NCBI GenBank assembly: GCA_002704915.1
Contig: PAIP01000003.1
Location: 1-64,000, forward strand
Length of the DNA stretch: 64,000 nucleotides
Reading direction: 5' to 3'
Source of the DNA: Parvularcula sp.
GTDB lineage: Bacteria > Pseudomonadota > Alphaproteobacteria > Caulobacterales > Parvularculaceae
Made by a program: the position numbers and the translations under genes
Notes under the pieces: generated by a model
What the model was told of the DNA's origin: nothing
The model's input: the letters and a program-made list of their open reading frames with translations, nothing else
Database searches by the model: none
Shown here: positions 52,011 to 61,421 of the stretch, one piece after another
Layout of the letters: every line of letters starts with the position of its first letter
Numbering within the stretch: the first letter of the stretch is position 1

Positions 52011-53405
52011 TCAGCCCTCTTTATTGTCCTCGCCGCCCCAGAGTTTCTTCCACCAGGGCGTGGGCTTAGGCGGTTCAAAACTCTGACCGCCGTCATTCAT
52101 TTTGTCGCGGATATCGTCGATATCCCAGCCGGTCAGCGACGCCAGCATCTGCGCTTCCTTTTCGAAGCGCTCCGGCAGTTCCGCGCGATAGGCCTTCGCC
52201 GCCTCGCAGGTCGCGTCGCCCTTGTAAGGATGGCGCAGCACATAGCGGCCCTGATAGTTCGAACGGTCGCCGGTTTCCTTGAACATCAGGTCTTCTGGGA
52301 AATGCTCCGCGTCATAGGAAACATGAAGGCGCGTGACGAAGACATCCTGCGCCCCGCCGGGCGAAGGCCGACGCGGCATGATGCTCCGGTCGCCGCCTTC
52401 AAGCCAGTAAACGCCAAGCTCGCGCAATTCGGTCTGCGACAAGGGATCGGCGGCGCAGGGGTCGCACCAGTTCATGTCCCAGGCATACTCAAGGAATACG
52501 GCGCGGCCATTTTCCTTTTCCACCTGTTCGTGGAACATGGATTTATAAAACTCGCCGAACTCGCCTTTGACGAAGAGCGGAATGTTCTGACCGGTTGGCA
52601 GTTTTACTGTGCGATAGTTTGTGGTTTCGACACGGCCCGTGCGGGTGAGGGCGAAAACGAAAAGCTCCTGCTTGCCGTCCATTCCATCCGGCGCGTTCAC
52701 CGTGCCGAGCCGGATCGGCAGGCTGAAGCGTGGGTGCTCGAAAGCGAGCTGCAAGGGTCGCAGATACTTAAGGCCTGTTTGCGCCTGTTCTTCGAGATTG
52801 ACCTTGGCGACAAAGAATTTTGTGTTCTGTTTGATATAGCTGCCGAGTGTCGCCTCCGCGCCCTCGGGCAGCATGTAGCCATTATCCTTCAGCCACGCGG
52901 CGAGGCCGTCCGACTGTTCGGCGGAAAGAATCTGGATATCATATTCGCCGACCGTGTATTCGGCTTCGATGGTGACGCCGTATCCATTCTGCCTCTTCGC
53001 CGCCGTAACGGTTACGGCGTCCGTCGGCGCCGCCATGGCCATTTCTTCGCGCTCATAGACCCGGCACGGATCTTCGTCGAAATATTCAACAAGCCGCGGC
53101 GCGGTGTAAGCATCGAGATGGTCGATGATCGCATTGTCGGTTACATGGATCTGGCCTTCCTCCAGCACCACCGGCACCGGCACAACCATGGCGAATTCCT
53201 TCAAGTCGCCTTGGTAATCGTTGGCCATTGTGATGACCGTGCGGTCGCCGTCGCGCATGATCGCGACTTTCGACGCCTGGTTGAAAAGCTTGGTGTCGGC
53301 CTTGGCGACGTAAAACCCACAAAAGGCGACCGCCCCGCCCGTCAGCGCCAGCGCGGCAGTTGCGGACGCAGCGGCGAACAGGGCTTTCTTCCATGATCGG
53401 TTCAT
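52011..53405 (-). CDS. DUF2330 domain-containing exported protein
   Basis: The 464-residue protein has an N-terminal signal (ALFAAASATAALALTGGAVA) with a conserved FCGFYVAKADTKLFNQ just after it, the mark of DUF2330. The mature part is predicted periplasmic; Cys residues (CDPCAADPLS and others) may form disulfides. The C-terminus ends PWWKKLWGGEDNKEG. The function is unknown. It follows the RnfD-like gene by 20 bases on the same strand, a pairing that I believe recurs in proteobacteria. Confidence 0.85.
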   Translation of the reverse strand: MNRSWKKALFAAASATAALALTGGAVAFCGFYVAKADTKLFNQASKVAIMRDGDRTVITMANDYQGDLKEFAMVVPVPVVLEEGQIHVTDNAIIDHLDAYTAPRLVEYFDEDPCRVYEREEMAMAAPTDAVTVTAAKRQNGYGVTIEAEYTVGEYDIQILSAEQSDGLAAWLKDNGYMLPEGAEATLGSYIKQNTKFFVAKVNLEEQAQTGLKYLRPLQLAFEHPRFSLPIRLGTVNAPDGMDGKQELFVFALTRTGRVETTNYRTVKLPTGQNIPLFVKGEFGEFYKSMFHEQVEKENGRAVFLEYAWDMNWCDPCAADPLSQTELRELGVYWLEGGDRSIMPRRPSPGGAQDVFVTRLHVSYDAEHFPEDLMFKETGDRSNYQGRYVLRHPYKGDATCEAAKAYRAELPERFEKEAQMLASLTGWDIDDIRDKMNDGGQSFEPPKPTPWWKKLWGGEDNKEG

Positions 53406-53425
53406 CGGGTCTCTCCCTTATTTAT

Positions 53426-54310
53426 TTATTCGGCAGGCAATGGGTCTGGTCTGCGGCGCCAAAAACGCGGCATGAAGTGAGGCGCTGAGACAGGATCGCC
53501 CCAGCGGTAGTGGGGCGCCGGATCGAACGCCTCGATTGTGGGCCGCATGAGGCACATGGCGGCGAGGGCGTAAAAGATTCCGTCGGAAATGAAGAAGTGA
53601 TAGGAAAGAACATAGGCGATCAGCGCGGCGCCGACGGCGAAGACTGCGCGCGCCAAGGCGCCGTCCGGCGTCGTCTTCGGATCGGAAATCATGAAGAAGG
53701 CGAACAGGACCAGCGCGCCGTTCTGAAGCCGCAAAAACGGAATCGCCAGCGGATCTCCCAGCCACAAAGCGCGCGCGACAATCAGCGTGGCGAAAGCGCT
53801 GAGAAAGATCAGGGGAACGTCGAAGCGCGCCGAGCGATAGGTGACGAACATCCCGGCGCCGGCCAGCGCCGCGGCGAGCCACAGCGCCGTTCCCCATTGG
53901 CCGGGCGTGGTCCAGGCGGCGCCGGAGATGACGGTTTGAGACATGAGAAGAAGCGCGACAATGCCCGCATTGGCGGGGTTGAAAACATGTTTGCCATAGA
54001 GCCGGAACATGAATTTCGATCCGACGGCGATGGCGGCCGCGATCATCAAAGGCGGGACCGAATCGGCGCGCAACAATAGAGACAGGGATAGAGAAGTGAT
54101 CAGCGCGCTGCGTGGATCGAACCGCACGGCGGTCATGAACGATCCGAGAAACTGGACGGCAAGCGCGGCGGCGAAAATGGAGGCGATCTGGAGCGGTGAA
54201 ATCTCGAAGGCGCGGGTTGTGACGCCAAAAGCGAGCAAGACGGAAAGAACGCCAAGCTGGTAATATCTTGGGTCCTTGAATAGGGCGGCTTTGAAAACGG
54301 TGTTCACCAT
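53426..54310 (-). CDS. orphan RnfD/NqrB-like membrane protein
   Basis: The 294-residue protein has about eight TM helices. The motif SKFMFRLYGKHVFNPANAG is diagnostic of the RnfD/NqrB family, whose members bind FMN and pass electrons across the membrane in ion-pumping complexes. No rnfA, B, C, E or G is nearby. The segment corresponding to the covalent FMN site reads VISGAAWTTPGQWG, and I cannot be sure that the flavin-linked Thr is kept. ATG 54310 starts a family-like N-terminus; GTG 54307 is an alternative. Longer frames upstream are Pro-rich and not credible. Confidence 0.83.
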   Translation of the reverse strand: MVNTVFKAALFKDPRYYQLGVLSVLLAFGVTTRAFEISPLQIASIFAAALAVQFLGSFMTAVRFDPRSALITSLSLSLLLRADSVPPLMIAAAIAVGSKFMFRLYGKHVFNPANAGIVALLLMSQTVISGAAWTTPGQWGTALWLAAALAGAGMFVTYRSARFDVPLIFLSAFATLIVARALWLGDPLAIPFLRLQNGALVLFAFFMISDPKTTPDGALARAVFAVGAALIAYVLSYHFFISDGIFYALAAMCLMRPTIEAFDPAPHYRWGDPVSAPHFMPRFWRRRPDPLPAE

Positions 54311-54568
54311 GAGCCTTGAAGATAATGATCCGGCTTGTCGTCTGCGGAATAAAGCCAAGGAACAAGGCGGAAAGGGGGCGATGGCGGGATGGTTTGGAGG
54401 CGTCGGCGAAGGATGGCGGCGCGCCTGTTCTCCGCCATGCGCCCGCACCCCCATGTAATTTTGCGGGTTTGACTGCGACGACAAGGACTTAACAGGCATC
54501 GCCGAATAGTTCATGAAATCTAAAGATGGCGAGTGGAAAAGGCTGTCGGATGATCAGCCGGAGGCATT

Positions 54569-55660
54569 ATGGCGGCGGGTAAGCAACGAATTTTCTACGT
54601 CCTTATCGAATTTCCTCAGCTCTCGCAGACCTATGTGGCGAATGAGATCGCGACCCTGCGCGCCGACGGGCATGAGGTGTTCGTTGCGGCTCTCAATACG
54701 CCGGACACCCATGTGGACACGGATGTGCCTTTTGAGGTGACCAAGGATTTCGATCGTACGGTTGCGCTGATCCGCGAGTTCAAGCCCAATGTGCTTCACG
54801 GGCACTGGCTATACACGGTCCCGCTATTGGAAAAACTCTCGCGCAAGACCGGCTTTCCTTACACGGTGCGCGCCCATTCCTTCGATATCACCCAGACGGG
54901 GCCGAAAGCGCCGGCCTGGAAGACTTTCCTGCGCCGCGCGCGGATGCTCGTCCAATATCGCGATACAAGGCCCCCGGACATGGCTTTCGTGGTCTCGCCT
55001 TTCCTGAAACAGGATCATTGCCTCGGCGTGCTTACCTTTCCCTATGGCCGCCACAAATTTCTTGAAGCCGGCGTGCCTGAGGACAAGGTTCATGACTGTT
55101 TTCCGGTTGTGAATATCGAGCGGTTTTACGACGAAAGCCCTAATGGCGAGGATGTGATGAATGTCGGCGCCTGCACGCCGAAGAAGAAGATGGAAGATTT
55201 CATCGATCTTGCGGTCATGGTGCCGGAGCGTCATTTCCGGCTTTATCCGGTCGGGTTTCAGGCGCCGCGCATTCTCCAATATAACAAGGAGCATGGCGAG
55301 CTCGTCGAATTCGCGCCGCTCTATAAGCCGGCGGAGATGGCGAACGAATATAAGCGCCATCAATGGCTGGTTTACACAGCCGAACACAACACGCACGGCG
55401 ATCATGTGGGCTGGTCCATGGCCGTCGCCGAAGCCCAGGCCGCGGGCGTCGGCGTGTGTTTCCCGAATATGCGCGAAGACCTTAAAGCCTATATCGGCGA
55501 GGGCGCTGGGTATCTTTACGACAAGGTCGAGGATATTGCCGACATCGTCCGCGCCCCGGTGCCTGAGGACGTCCGCCGCAAGGGCTTCGAACAGGCGAAA
55601 AAGTCCGACATCCGCGTTCACAAAAAGATTCTGACGGATATCTGGGACAAAGCGGCGTAG
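54569..55660 (+). CDS. GT4-like glycosyltransferase
   Basis: The 363-residue protein has two Rossmann lobes. IFYVLIEFPQLSQTYVANEI opens the N-lobe. The C-lobe contains VVNIERFYDE, VGACTPKKKMEDFIDLA and the sugar-nucleotide Glu region (HGDHVGWSMAVAEAQAAGVG) of GT-B retaining enzymes. The donor and acceptor are unknown. It has no signal and probably works at the inner face of the membrane. It is a single gene with no polysaccharide cluster around it. Confidence 0.85.
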   Translation: MAAGKQRIFYVLIEFPQLSQTYVANEIATLRADGHEVFVAALNTPDTHVDTDVPFEVTKDFDRTVALIREFKPNVLHGHWLYTVPLLEKLSRKTGFPYTVRAHSFDITQTGPKAPAWKTFLRRARMLVQYRDTRPPDMAFVVSPFLKQDHCLGVLTFPYGRHKFLEAGVPEDKVHDCFPVVNIERFYDESPNGEDVMNVGACTPKKKMEDFIDLAVMVPERHFRLYPVGFQAPRILQYNKEHGELVEFAPLYKPAEMANEYKRHQWLVYTAEHNTHGDHVGWSMAVAEAQAAGVGVCFPNMREDLKAYIGEGAGYLYDKVEDIADIVRAPVPEDVRRKGFEQAKKSDIRVHKKILTDIWDKAA

Positions 55661-55869
55661 GGCGGTTTCTCGATGCTGGAGCCGGGAATGGCGCATTGTC
55701 AAAAATGAACCGCTTATGGTTCAACAGACATTGACTGAACTGAAAATGGTTATGTTATTGACCTGATGACGGCGCCCAAGTCGCGCAGCCGTAATCCTTA
55801 CCGGCTCTCGCCAGCATTTTCGGCGCCTTGGCGACGGCCGCAAGGGGCGATATGCCCGCTATTCGGGCT

Positions 55870-56073
55870 TTACTCCGCCGCCGGCGATTCCACCAGTCTT
55901 CTTGATTTCAATTCGGCGCGAAATAACGGCGCCAGGCGCATGGCGCGGCTGCGCTGTTTCTTCTGTTTGCTGCGCGCCGCGCGCCAGACCCGAAAGGCCA
56001 GCGCCTGCAGGCGCAGGTCTGAAAGTTCTGCAATTTTCTCGCGCACTGTTTCAGCATTTGCTCTGTCCGTCAT
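55870..56073 (-). CDS. small basic protein coupled to the IF-1 paralogue
   Basis: The 67-residue product ([20 protein letters not shown] at the start) is mostly helical and Arg/Lys-rich. Its start codon overlaps the IF-1 stop by four bases (ATGA), which argues for a real translated gene. I recognise no family. The pairing with a translation factor and a helicase suggests RNA or ribosome binding, as inference only. Confidence 0.55.
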   Translation of the reverse strand: MTDRANAETVREKIAELSDLRLQALAFRVWRAARSKQKKQRSRAMRLAPLFRAELKSRRLVESPAAE

Positions 56074-56351
56074 CTTCGTCCTCGCGACCTGAAAGTGCTT
56101 TGGCGTCTGCCTGTCCCCGGCGCGGCGCCTTCCGTCTTGTGACGGAAGGTGATGCGTCCTTTGGAAAGGTCGTAGCCGGACATTTCAACAGTGACACGGT
56201 CGCCGGTCAGCGTCTTGATGCGCCGCTTGCGCATCTTGCCGCCGATATAGGCGAGCACTTCATGCTCATTATCCAGCGTGACTCGAAAATTGCCGTCCGG
56301 CAGCGCCTCGGTGACGACGCCGTCGAACTCGATCAGGTCTTCCTTCGCCAT
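56070..56351 (-). CDS. infA: translation initiation factor IF-1 paralogue with basic tail
   Basis: The 93-residue protein is an S1/OB-fold IF-1 ([20 protein letters not shown], then [20 protein letters not shown] and [11 protein letters not shown]). It is longer than the usual 72 residues because of a basic tail ([15 protein letters not shown]). IF-1 occupies the ribosomal A site during initiation. The genome probably has a standard infA elsewhere, so this may be the second, helicase-linked copy seen in alphaproteobacteria. Its start lies inside the end of the helicase frame. Confidence 0.92.
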   Translation of the reverse strand: MAKEDLIEFDGVVTEALPDGNFRVTLDNEHEVLAYIGGKMRKRRIKTLTGDRVTVEMSGYDLSKGRITFRHKTEGAAPGTGRRQSTFRSRGRR

Positions 56352-57720
56352 GTTGTTGGCCTTTCTCGCCGGCGCGATCAGCGCCGATCGTTTCATTTGA
56401 AAGGAAGGTCGGCGCTTTTGACGGATGCGCCTTCTTGCGCCGTTTCCGATTGGCGCCTGCGGGGGCGTCTACGTTTGCGCCGGCGAGCGCGCCGTTGGCT
56501 TTCGGCTTGCCGCCAGCTTTTCTGCGCGGTCTTTGACGGTCTTTATCGCTCCGGTTTTCGCTCTTGCCGGGGCGCGGGTGATGCGCTTTATCCGCGTCGC
56601 CCTGTTCGTCATTGGCGCCGGTCAGTCTTTGACCTTTGAGTTTTTCAATGGAGCGCAGGAACGGGCGCTCCTCGCCTGAGCAGAAGGAGATCGCGACGCC
56701 GGCGGCGCCGGCGCGGCCGGTGCGGCCGATGCGGTGCGTATAGGTTTCCGGCACGTTGGGCAGGTCGTAATTCACCACATGGGTGACTTCCGGCACGTCG
56801 ATGCCGCGCGCTGCGATATCGGTAGCGACGAGGATGTTCGCCTTTCCGCTGCGGAAGGCGTTGAACGCTTTTTCACGCTGCGCCTGCGAGCGATTGCCGT
56901 GAATGGCGTGCGCTGAAACGCCGGCGGCGCTCAACATGCGCACGATCTTGTCAGCGCCGTGCTTGGTGCGCGAAAAAACGAGGCCGCGTTTGAACGCATC
57001 CTGTTTCACAACGGAGACGAGCGCAGCGGCCTTGTTCGGCTTCTCCACAAAGATGACGCTTTCGTCAATCTTCAGCGGTTTTGCTGCTGCAACCTCGACG
57101 CGCGCCGGATCGGTGAGGAGGGCCGATGCAAGCTTGGCGATGGCCGGCGGCATGGTCGCCGAGAAGAAAATATTCTGCCGCTCCTGAGGCAGCATCGACG
57201 CGATCTTGCGGATCGAGTGGATGAAACCGAGATCGAGCATCTGATCGACTTCATCGAGAACGAAAACCTCGACGCTGTCGAGTTTAAGGGCGCCCTTGTC
57301 GATCACGTCGATCAGGCGGCCGGGCGTCGCGACCAGAATGTCGAGCCCGCGATGCAGCATCGCGCGCTGCTTGCCGAAGGCGACGCCGCCCATGACGAGG
57401 CCGGTGGAAAGGCCCTGCGCCGCGCCATAGGCGTCGAATCGTTCCTTCACCTGAAGGGCGAGTTCGCGGGTCGGCGCCAGCACCAGCACGCGGCAATGGC
57501 GGGGGCTAAGGCGGCGGCGGTCTTTCGCCAAATGATTGAGGATCGGCAGCGCAAAGGCGGCGGTCTTGCCGGTGCCGGTCTGGGCGAGGCCCAAGAGGTC
57601 CCGGCCCTTCAGGAGCACCGGGATCGCGGCTTTCTGAATTGGGGTTGGGGTCGTATGGCCTTCGCGCGCAAGGGCGTTGAGGATCGGCTTTGAAAGGCCG
57701 AATTCAGCAAAAGAAGTCAC
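56269..57720 (-). CDS. DEAD-box RNA helicase (RhlE-like, with DEVD motif II)
   Basis: The 483-residue protein has Q motif ([12 protein letters not shown]), motif [12 protein letters not shown], Ia PTRELA, Ib TPGRLID, motif II DEVD in place of [32 protein letters not shown] and [13 protein letters not shown] basic tail rich in Arg/Lys/Pro follows from about residue 375. The frame runs 83 bases into the IF-1 gene, which is read in another frame there. The final residues ([18 protein letters not shown]) are therefore a by-product of the IF-1 sequence. It should unwind short RNA duplexes in ribosome assembly or RNA decay. Confidence 0.9.
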   Translation of the reverse strand: MTSFAEFGLSKPILNALAREGHTTPTPIQKAAIPVLLKGRDLLGLAQTGTGKTAAFALPILNHLAKDRRRLSPRHCRVLVLAPTRELALQVKERFDAYGAAQGLSTGLVMGGVAFGKQRAMLHRGLDILVATPGRLIDVIDKGALKLDSVEVFVLDEVDQMLDLGFIHSIRKIASMLPQERQNIFFSATMPPAIAKLASALLTDPARVEVAAAKPLKIDESVIFVEKPNKAAALVSVVKQDAFKRGLVFSRTKHGADKIVRMLSAAGVSAHAIHGNRSQAQREKAFNAFRSGKANILVATDIAARGIDVPEVTHVVNYDLPNVPETYTHRIGRTGRAGAAGVAISFCSGEERPFLRSIEKLKGQRLTGANDEQGDADKAHHPRPGKSENRSDKDRQRPRRKAGGKPKANGALAGANVDAPAGANRKRRKKAHPSKAPTFLSNETIGADRAGEKGQQHGEGRPDRVRRRRHRGAAGRQFSSHAG

Positions 57721-57948
57721 AAATATCTTTCCGCGCTCGGGGGCGAAAATCGCCGCGCGAACGCTATCGGGTTCAGGAGAACCCGCGTGTCAGGACCTCT
57801 TTTTCATGAAAGCAGCCTTCCGGAAGATGCCCGGCTACACGCGCTGCTGGCAGCTTATATGGGCGGCGCTTGGAGAAAAGCAAGGGAAATCGTGTTGCGG
57901 CGCCGAATTAGTCCGTAGACGAAAAATCTTAACCTTTAAAAAAAGGTC

Positions 57949-58173
57949 TCAGCGCTCGCGTTCAAAAGCAGGCAAACCGCGCTTTTTGGGCTTTTTCGCA
58001 GGCTTTTTCTCGCGAAGCGCTTCGGCCTCGCGCTCTTCAGCTTCCTTGGCGAGACGGAGCTCCCTCAGGCGCGCCGTCTTTTTCAGCGCGTCGCGCTTTT
58101 CCTTTTCGTGTTCGGCCATGGCGGCTTTCGCGTCGACCTGACGATAGGCTTTGCTTGCGGTTTTTGAGGACAT
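57949..58173 (-). CDS. DUF6481 family small charged protein
   Basis: The 74-residue protein is a nearly continuous charged helix (AMAEHEKEKRDALKKTARLR and REAEALREKKPAKKPKKRG), with a C-terminal GLPAFERER. It fits the DUF6481 pattern of alphaproteobacterial small proteins of unknown role. It stands between the helicase and uvrC on the same strand; the upstream 228-base gap (57721-57948) shows no gene. Confidence 0.75.
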   Translation of the reverse strand: MSSKTASKAYRQVDAKAAMAEHEKEKRDALKKTARLRELRLAKEAEEREAEALREKKPAKKPKKRGLPAFERER

Positions 58174-58262
58174 TTTGCACGTTCCTTTCGAGGGCTAACC
58201 CCTGGAACTGCACCATGCGGCCGAGGCGCGTTTATATATAGGCGGTCATGGGGCCGATTGCA

Positions 58263-60176
58263 TCAGTTCCCATGGAAATAGTCGTAAATCTTCTGCGCCA
58301 GTGCGGCGGAGACGCCTTCGACAGCCTCCAGGTCGGCGGGTTTCGCGCGGGCGATTTCTTTCGCCGAGCCGAAATGATTGAGGAGCGCACGCTTTCGTTT
58401 CGCGCCGATGCCGGGAACGCCGTCGAGCGGATTGGCGGCGAGGGCTTTCTTGCGTTTGGCGCGATGGGCGCCGATGGCGAAGCGGTGCGCTTCGTCGCGC
58501 AGGCGCTGTAACACGAAGAGGCCCGGATCGCGCGGGGGCAGGGTGAAGGGTTCCTTGCCCGGCATCACCACCTGTTCGCCCGTAGCGCCCATTGTGCGGT
58601 CGATGCGTTTTGCACCCTCTTCATTTTCGCGCCGGCCCTTGGCGACGCCGATGATCGTGATGCCTTCCGCCTCCGGGTCGACGCCGATTTCTTTGAGCGC
58701 ATCAAGCACCACGGAAAGCTGGCCCTTGCCGCCGTCGATGATGACGAGGTCGGGGCGTTCGGCGTTTTCTTCTTTCATGAGCCGCGCGAAGCGGCGGGTG
58801 ATGACTTCGCGCATCATGCCGAAATCGTCGCCGGGCGTCAGGCTCGATGTCTTGATGTTGAATTTGCGATACTGGTTTTTGACGAAGCCGTCGGGCCCGG
58901 CAACGATCATGGCGCCGACCGCATTCGATCCTTGAATATGCGAGTTGTCGTAAACTTCGATGCGCTCCGGCGACGCCTCGAGACCCAAAACCTCGCCAAG
59001 CTGGCGCAGGGATTTTTGCTGGCTGGCGCTCTCCGCCATGCGCCGGGACAGGGCCTCGCGGGCGTTCATCTCCGCGGCCTTGACGAGATCGCGCTTTTCG
59101 CCGCGCTGCGGCGCGTGGATCGCGACCTTGCGATTCGCCTTGATGGAGAGCGCCTCGGCGAGAAGATCCGCCTGCGTCGGCATGACGGACACATAGATTT
59201 CTCGCGGCGGTTCGCGCGAGTCGTAAAACTGCGCAATGAAGGCGTCGAGCACCGCCGCCGGTTCGTCTTCCTTGTCGTGTTTCGGGAAATAGGCGTGATT
59301 GCCCCAGTTCTGGCCCGCGCGGAAGAAAAATACCTGGACGCAAGATTGTCCGCCCTCGGAATGAAGGGCGAAAACATCCGCCTCGGAAACGCCGCCGGGA
59401 TTGATGTCCTGCGCGCCCTGAATATAGGAGAGCGCCTTGATGCGGTCGCGCAGCGCCGCCGCGGTTTCAAAATCGAGATCAGCGGAGGCCTGCTCCATCT
59501 GCTCCGACAGCGTTCGTTGCACGGCCGCGCTTTCTCCGGAAAGAAACGCCTTCGCCTCAGCGACCAGCTCCTTGTATTCCTCGTTGCTGACAAGACCGAC
59601 GCAGGGGGCCGAACACCGCTTGATCTGATGCAGCAGGCAGGGCCGCGTGCGGCCTTCATAAACGCTGTCCGTGCAGGAGCGTAAGAGAAACGCCTTTTGC
59701 AGCGTGTTGAGCGTGCGGTTGACCGCGCCGGCGGAGGCGAAGGGCCCGTAATATTGACCGGGACGTTTCTGCGCGCCGCGATGTTTCAGGATCTGCGGCG
59801 CCTCGTGATCTTCGGCAACGAGGATAAAGGGAAACGACTTGTCGTCGCGCAGGATGACATTGTAGCGCGGCTTTAATTGCTTGATGAGGTTCGCTTCGAG
59901 AAGCAGCGCCTCCGTCTCCGTCGCCGTGACGACGAACTCCATGGCGCGCGTTTCGGAGATCATGCGCAAGATGCGGTTCGAATGGCCGCGGCCTTGCGCA
60001 TAGGACGAGACCCGGTTTTTCAGGTTCTTCGCCTTGCCCACATAAAGAACCTCGCCCTTCGCGCCATACATGCGATAGACGCCGGGCTTTGCGGGCAGAC
60101 GCTTCACCTGATCGGCGATCAGGTCGGGCCCGGAAAGGGTCTCTTTCTCAATTGTTTCTGGCGCGTCAGGGCTCAT
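58263..60176 (-). CDS. uvrC: excinuclease ABC subunit C
   Basis: The 637-residue nuclease makes both incisions in nucleotide excision repair. The GIY-YIG domain ([20 protein letters not shown]), the Cys cluster [13 protein letters not shown], the UVR motif for UvrB ([20 protein letters not shown]), the RNase H-like domain with [19 protein letters not shown], and the tandem HhH end ([20 protein letters not shown]) are all there. ATG 60176 is preferred; GTG 60200 would add eight residues. No LexA site of the alphaproteobacterial type was seen upstream. Confidence 0.96.
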   Translation of the reverse strand: MSPDAPETIEKETLSGPDLIADQVKRLPAKPGVYRMYGAKGEVLYVGKAKNLKNRVSSYAQGRGHSNRILRMISETRAMEFVVTATETEALLLEANLIKQLKPRYNVILRDDKSFPFILVAEDHEAPQILKHRGAQKRPGQYYGPFASAGAVNRTLNTLQKAFLLRSCTDSVYEGRTRPCLLHQIKRCSAPCVGLVSNEEYKELVAEAKAFLSGESAAVQRTLSEQMEQASADLDFETAAALRDRIKALSYIQGAQDINPGGVSEADVFALHSEGGQSCVQVFFFRAGQNWGNHAYFPKHDKEDEPAAVLDAFIAQFYDSREPPREIYVSVMPTQADLLAEALSIKANRKVAIHAPQRGEKRDLVKAAEMNAREALSRRMAESASQQKSLRQLGEVLGLEASPERIEVYDNSHIQGSNAVGAMIVAGPDGFVKNQYRKFNIKTSSLTPGDDFGMMREVITRRFARLMKEENAERPDLVIIDGGKGQLSVVLDALKEIGVDPEAEGITIIGVAKGRRENEEGAKRIDRTMGATGEQVVMPGKEPFTLPPRDPGLFVLQRLRDEAHRFAIGAHRAKRKKALAANPLDGVPGIGAKRKRALLNHFGSAKEIARAKPADLEAVEGVSAALAQKIYDYFHGN

Positions 60177-60357
60177 GAAAATGGTTAACCGGGCGTTCAC
60201 AAAGGGGCGGTAATTCTAGTATCGGACTCAGCGCCGCTTGAGTTTTCGTTGGCAACGGGCGGGCGGCGCTGGATTCTGATTTTAACGCATTTTCTTCACG
60301 CGAACCGGATGCCACTTCGCTTGAAAATGCTCTAGTTGCGCACGGGCGAAAGGTCAA

Positions 60358-60840
60358 ATGGCGCCGGAACTGAAAAAGAAATCGGACATCTCGATCGTTC
60401 TGATCGTCTTTACGGCGCTGGCGGTGATTGGCGTCGCCTGCGGCGGTTTCGTGGTGCGCGATTATGCAAGGGCGCGAGCGAGCCTCGCCTGGCCGGCGGT
60501 CGACGGCATCGTTCTCAGCCATCTTGACGGCGACGCGGGACAATTGCGCTATGTCTATTCTTTCGACGGGCGCAGCTATGAGGCGACGCGCACGCGCAAT
60601 TTCATGGGCTGGTTCCTGAGCGCCGAAACGGGCGATTACCGGCCCGGCGAATCGGTCATCGTCTATGTTGACCCGCAAGACCACGCCTATTCCGTCCTAT
60701 ATCCGGGCGGGTCGGGCGTTGCTTTCGTGATCCTGTCGCTCTTGTCAGGCGCGGCGGTTTTCTTCGGCGTCGGCGGCGTTGTCTGGGCGCTTTCGCGTAC
60801 GCGCGAGGAAGTCATGGGCCAGACCAGCCACGCTTTTTAG
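60358..60840 (+). CDS. DUF3592 domain membrane protein
   Basis: The 160-residue protein has TM helices near both ends (about residues 12-32 and 120-143) around a soluble domain of about 85 residues. That domain is the DUF3592 pattern: WPAVDGIVLSHLD, YVYSFDGRSYEATR, and YRPGESVIVYVDPQDHAYSV. Its function is unknown. It diverges from uvrC and converges with folB across a palindrome. Confidence 0.8.
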   Translation: MAPELKKKSDISIVLIVFTALAVIGVACGGFVVRDYARARASLAWPAVDGIVLSHLDGDAGQLRYVYSFDGRSYEATRTRNFMGWFLSAETGDYRPGESVIVYVDPQDHAYSVLYPGGSGVAFVILSLLSGAAVFFGVGGVVWALSRTREEVMGQTSHAF

Positions 60841-60850
60841 TTTAGAACTC

Positions 60851-60984
60851 CGAACAGCTAATCTGCATCATCTCTTCATCCTGAGGAGCAAAAATCCTTC
60901 GTCCTTCGAGACACGAGCTAAAGCTCGTCCTCAGGATGAAGGATTTTTGCGTCTCGAAGGACGATGATGCAGATTAGCTGTTCG
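60851..60984. repeat. long inverted repeat with a shuffled interior
   Basis: The 22-bp arms at 60851-60872 and 60963-60984 are perfect reverse complements. Between them three short segments (TTCATCCTGAGGA, GCAAAAATCCTTC, GTCCTTCGAGAC) each recur inverted but in the same order rather than nested, around a CGAGCT/AGCTCG loop. The element is related to the inner part of 46634-46821. It lies between convergent DUF3592 and folB genes and may terminate both. Confidence 0.85.
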
Positions 60985-60991
60985 GCGCTCT

Positions 60992-61417
60992 CTACCGTTT
61001 GGTGCGGATAATCTCGACGCCGGCGGCGTCGGCTTCCGCGATGGCGTGCGGCTTGACGATGCGCACCATCACGGAAATCACCATAGAGTTCGACAAAACG
61101 AGATCGGCGATGCGTTCGGCGAGGGTTTCAACGAGCTTGATGTGCCCCTCCGCAATGATCGCCTTGATGCCGCGAGTCATCTCGTCATAGCAGACGATGT
61201 CTTCGAGTTCGTCGCTCACCGGATTGGCCGGTTCGATAACGTCGGCTTCAAAGTCGATGCGGATCGGCTGGGTGACGCCCTGTTCGCTTTCATAGGCGCC
61301 GATATAGGCGTCGAGCGTCAGCCCCCGTACAAAGACGCGCCGTCGCGGCGCCGTGGCGCTGCGGGGCAGGGGCGTGATCTCCGGCGTGGTCGAGGGCGGT
61401 GTCTTCGGTTCCGTCAT
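60992..61417 (-). CDS. folB: dihydroneopterin aldolase
   Basis: The 141-residue protein has an extra 25-residue Pro/Thr-rich N-terminus, then the FolB core: VFVRGLTLDAYIGAYESEQG, CYDEMTRGIKAIIAEGHIKL, and VETLAERIADLVL with the Glu-containing active-site motif. The enzyme cleaves dihydroneopterin in folate synthesis. It lies four bases after the SDR gene, suggesting joint pterin work. The usual 120 residues fit the core. Confidence 0.9.
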   Translation of the reverse strand: MTEPKTPPSTTPEITPLPRSATAPRRRVFVRGLTLDAYIGAYESEQGVTQPIRIDFEADVIEPANPVSDELEDIVCYDEMTRGIKAIIAEGHIKLVETLAERIADLVLSNSMVISVMVRIVKPHAIAEADAAGVEIIRTKR

Positions 61418-61421
61418 AAGT

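Noticed and set aside
55766-56092. Plus-strand ORF after the glycosyltransferase
   Set aside because: It is antisense to the coupled small gene and the end of the IF-1 paralogue, and lacks a ribosome site.
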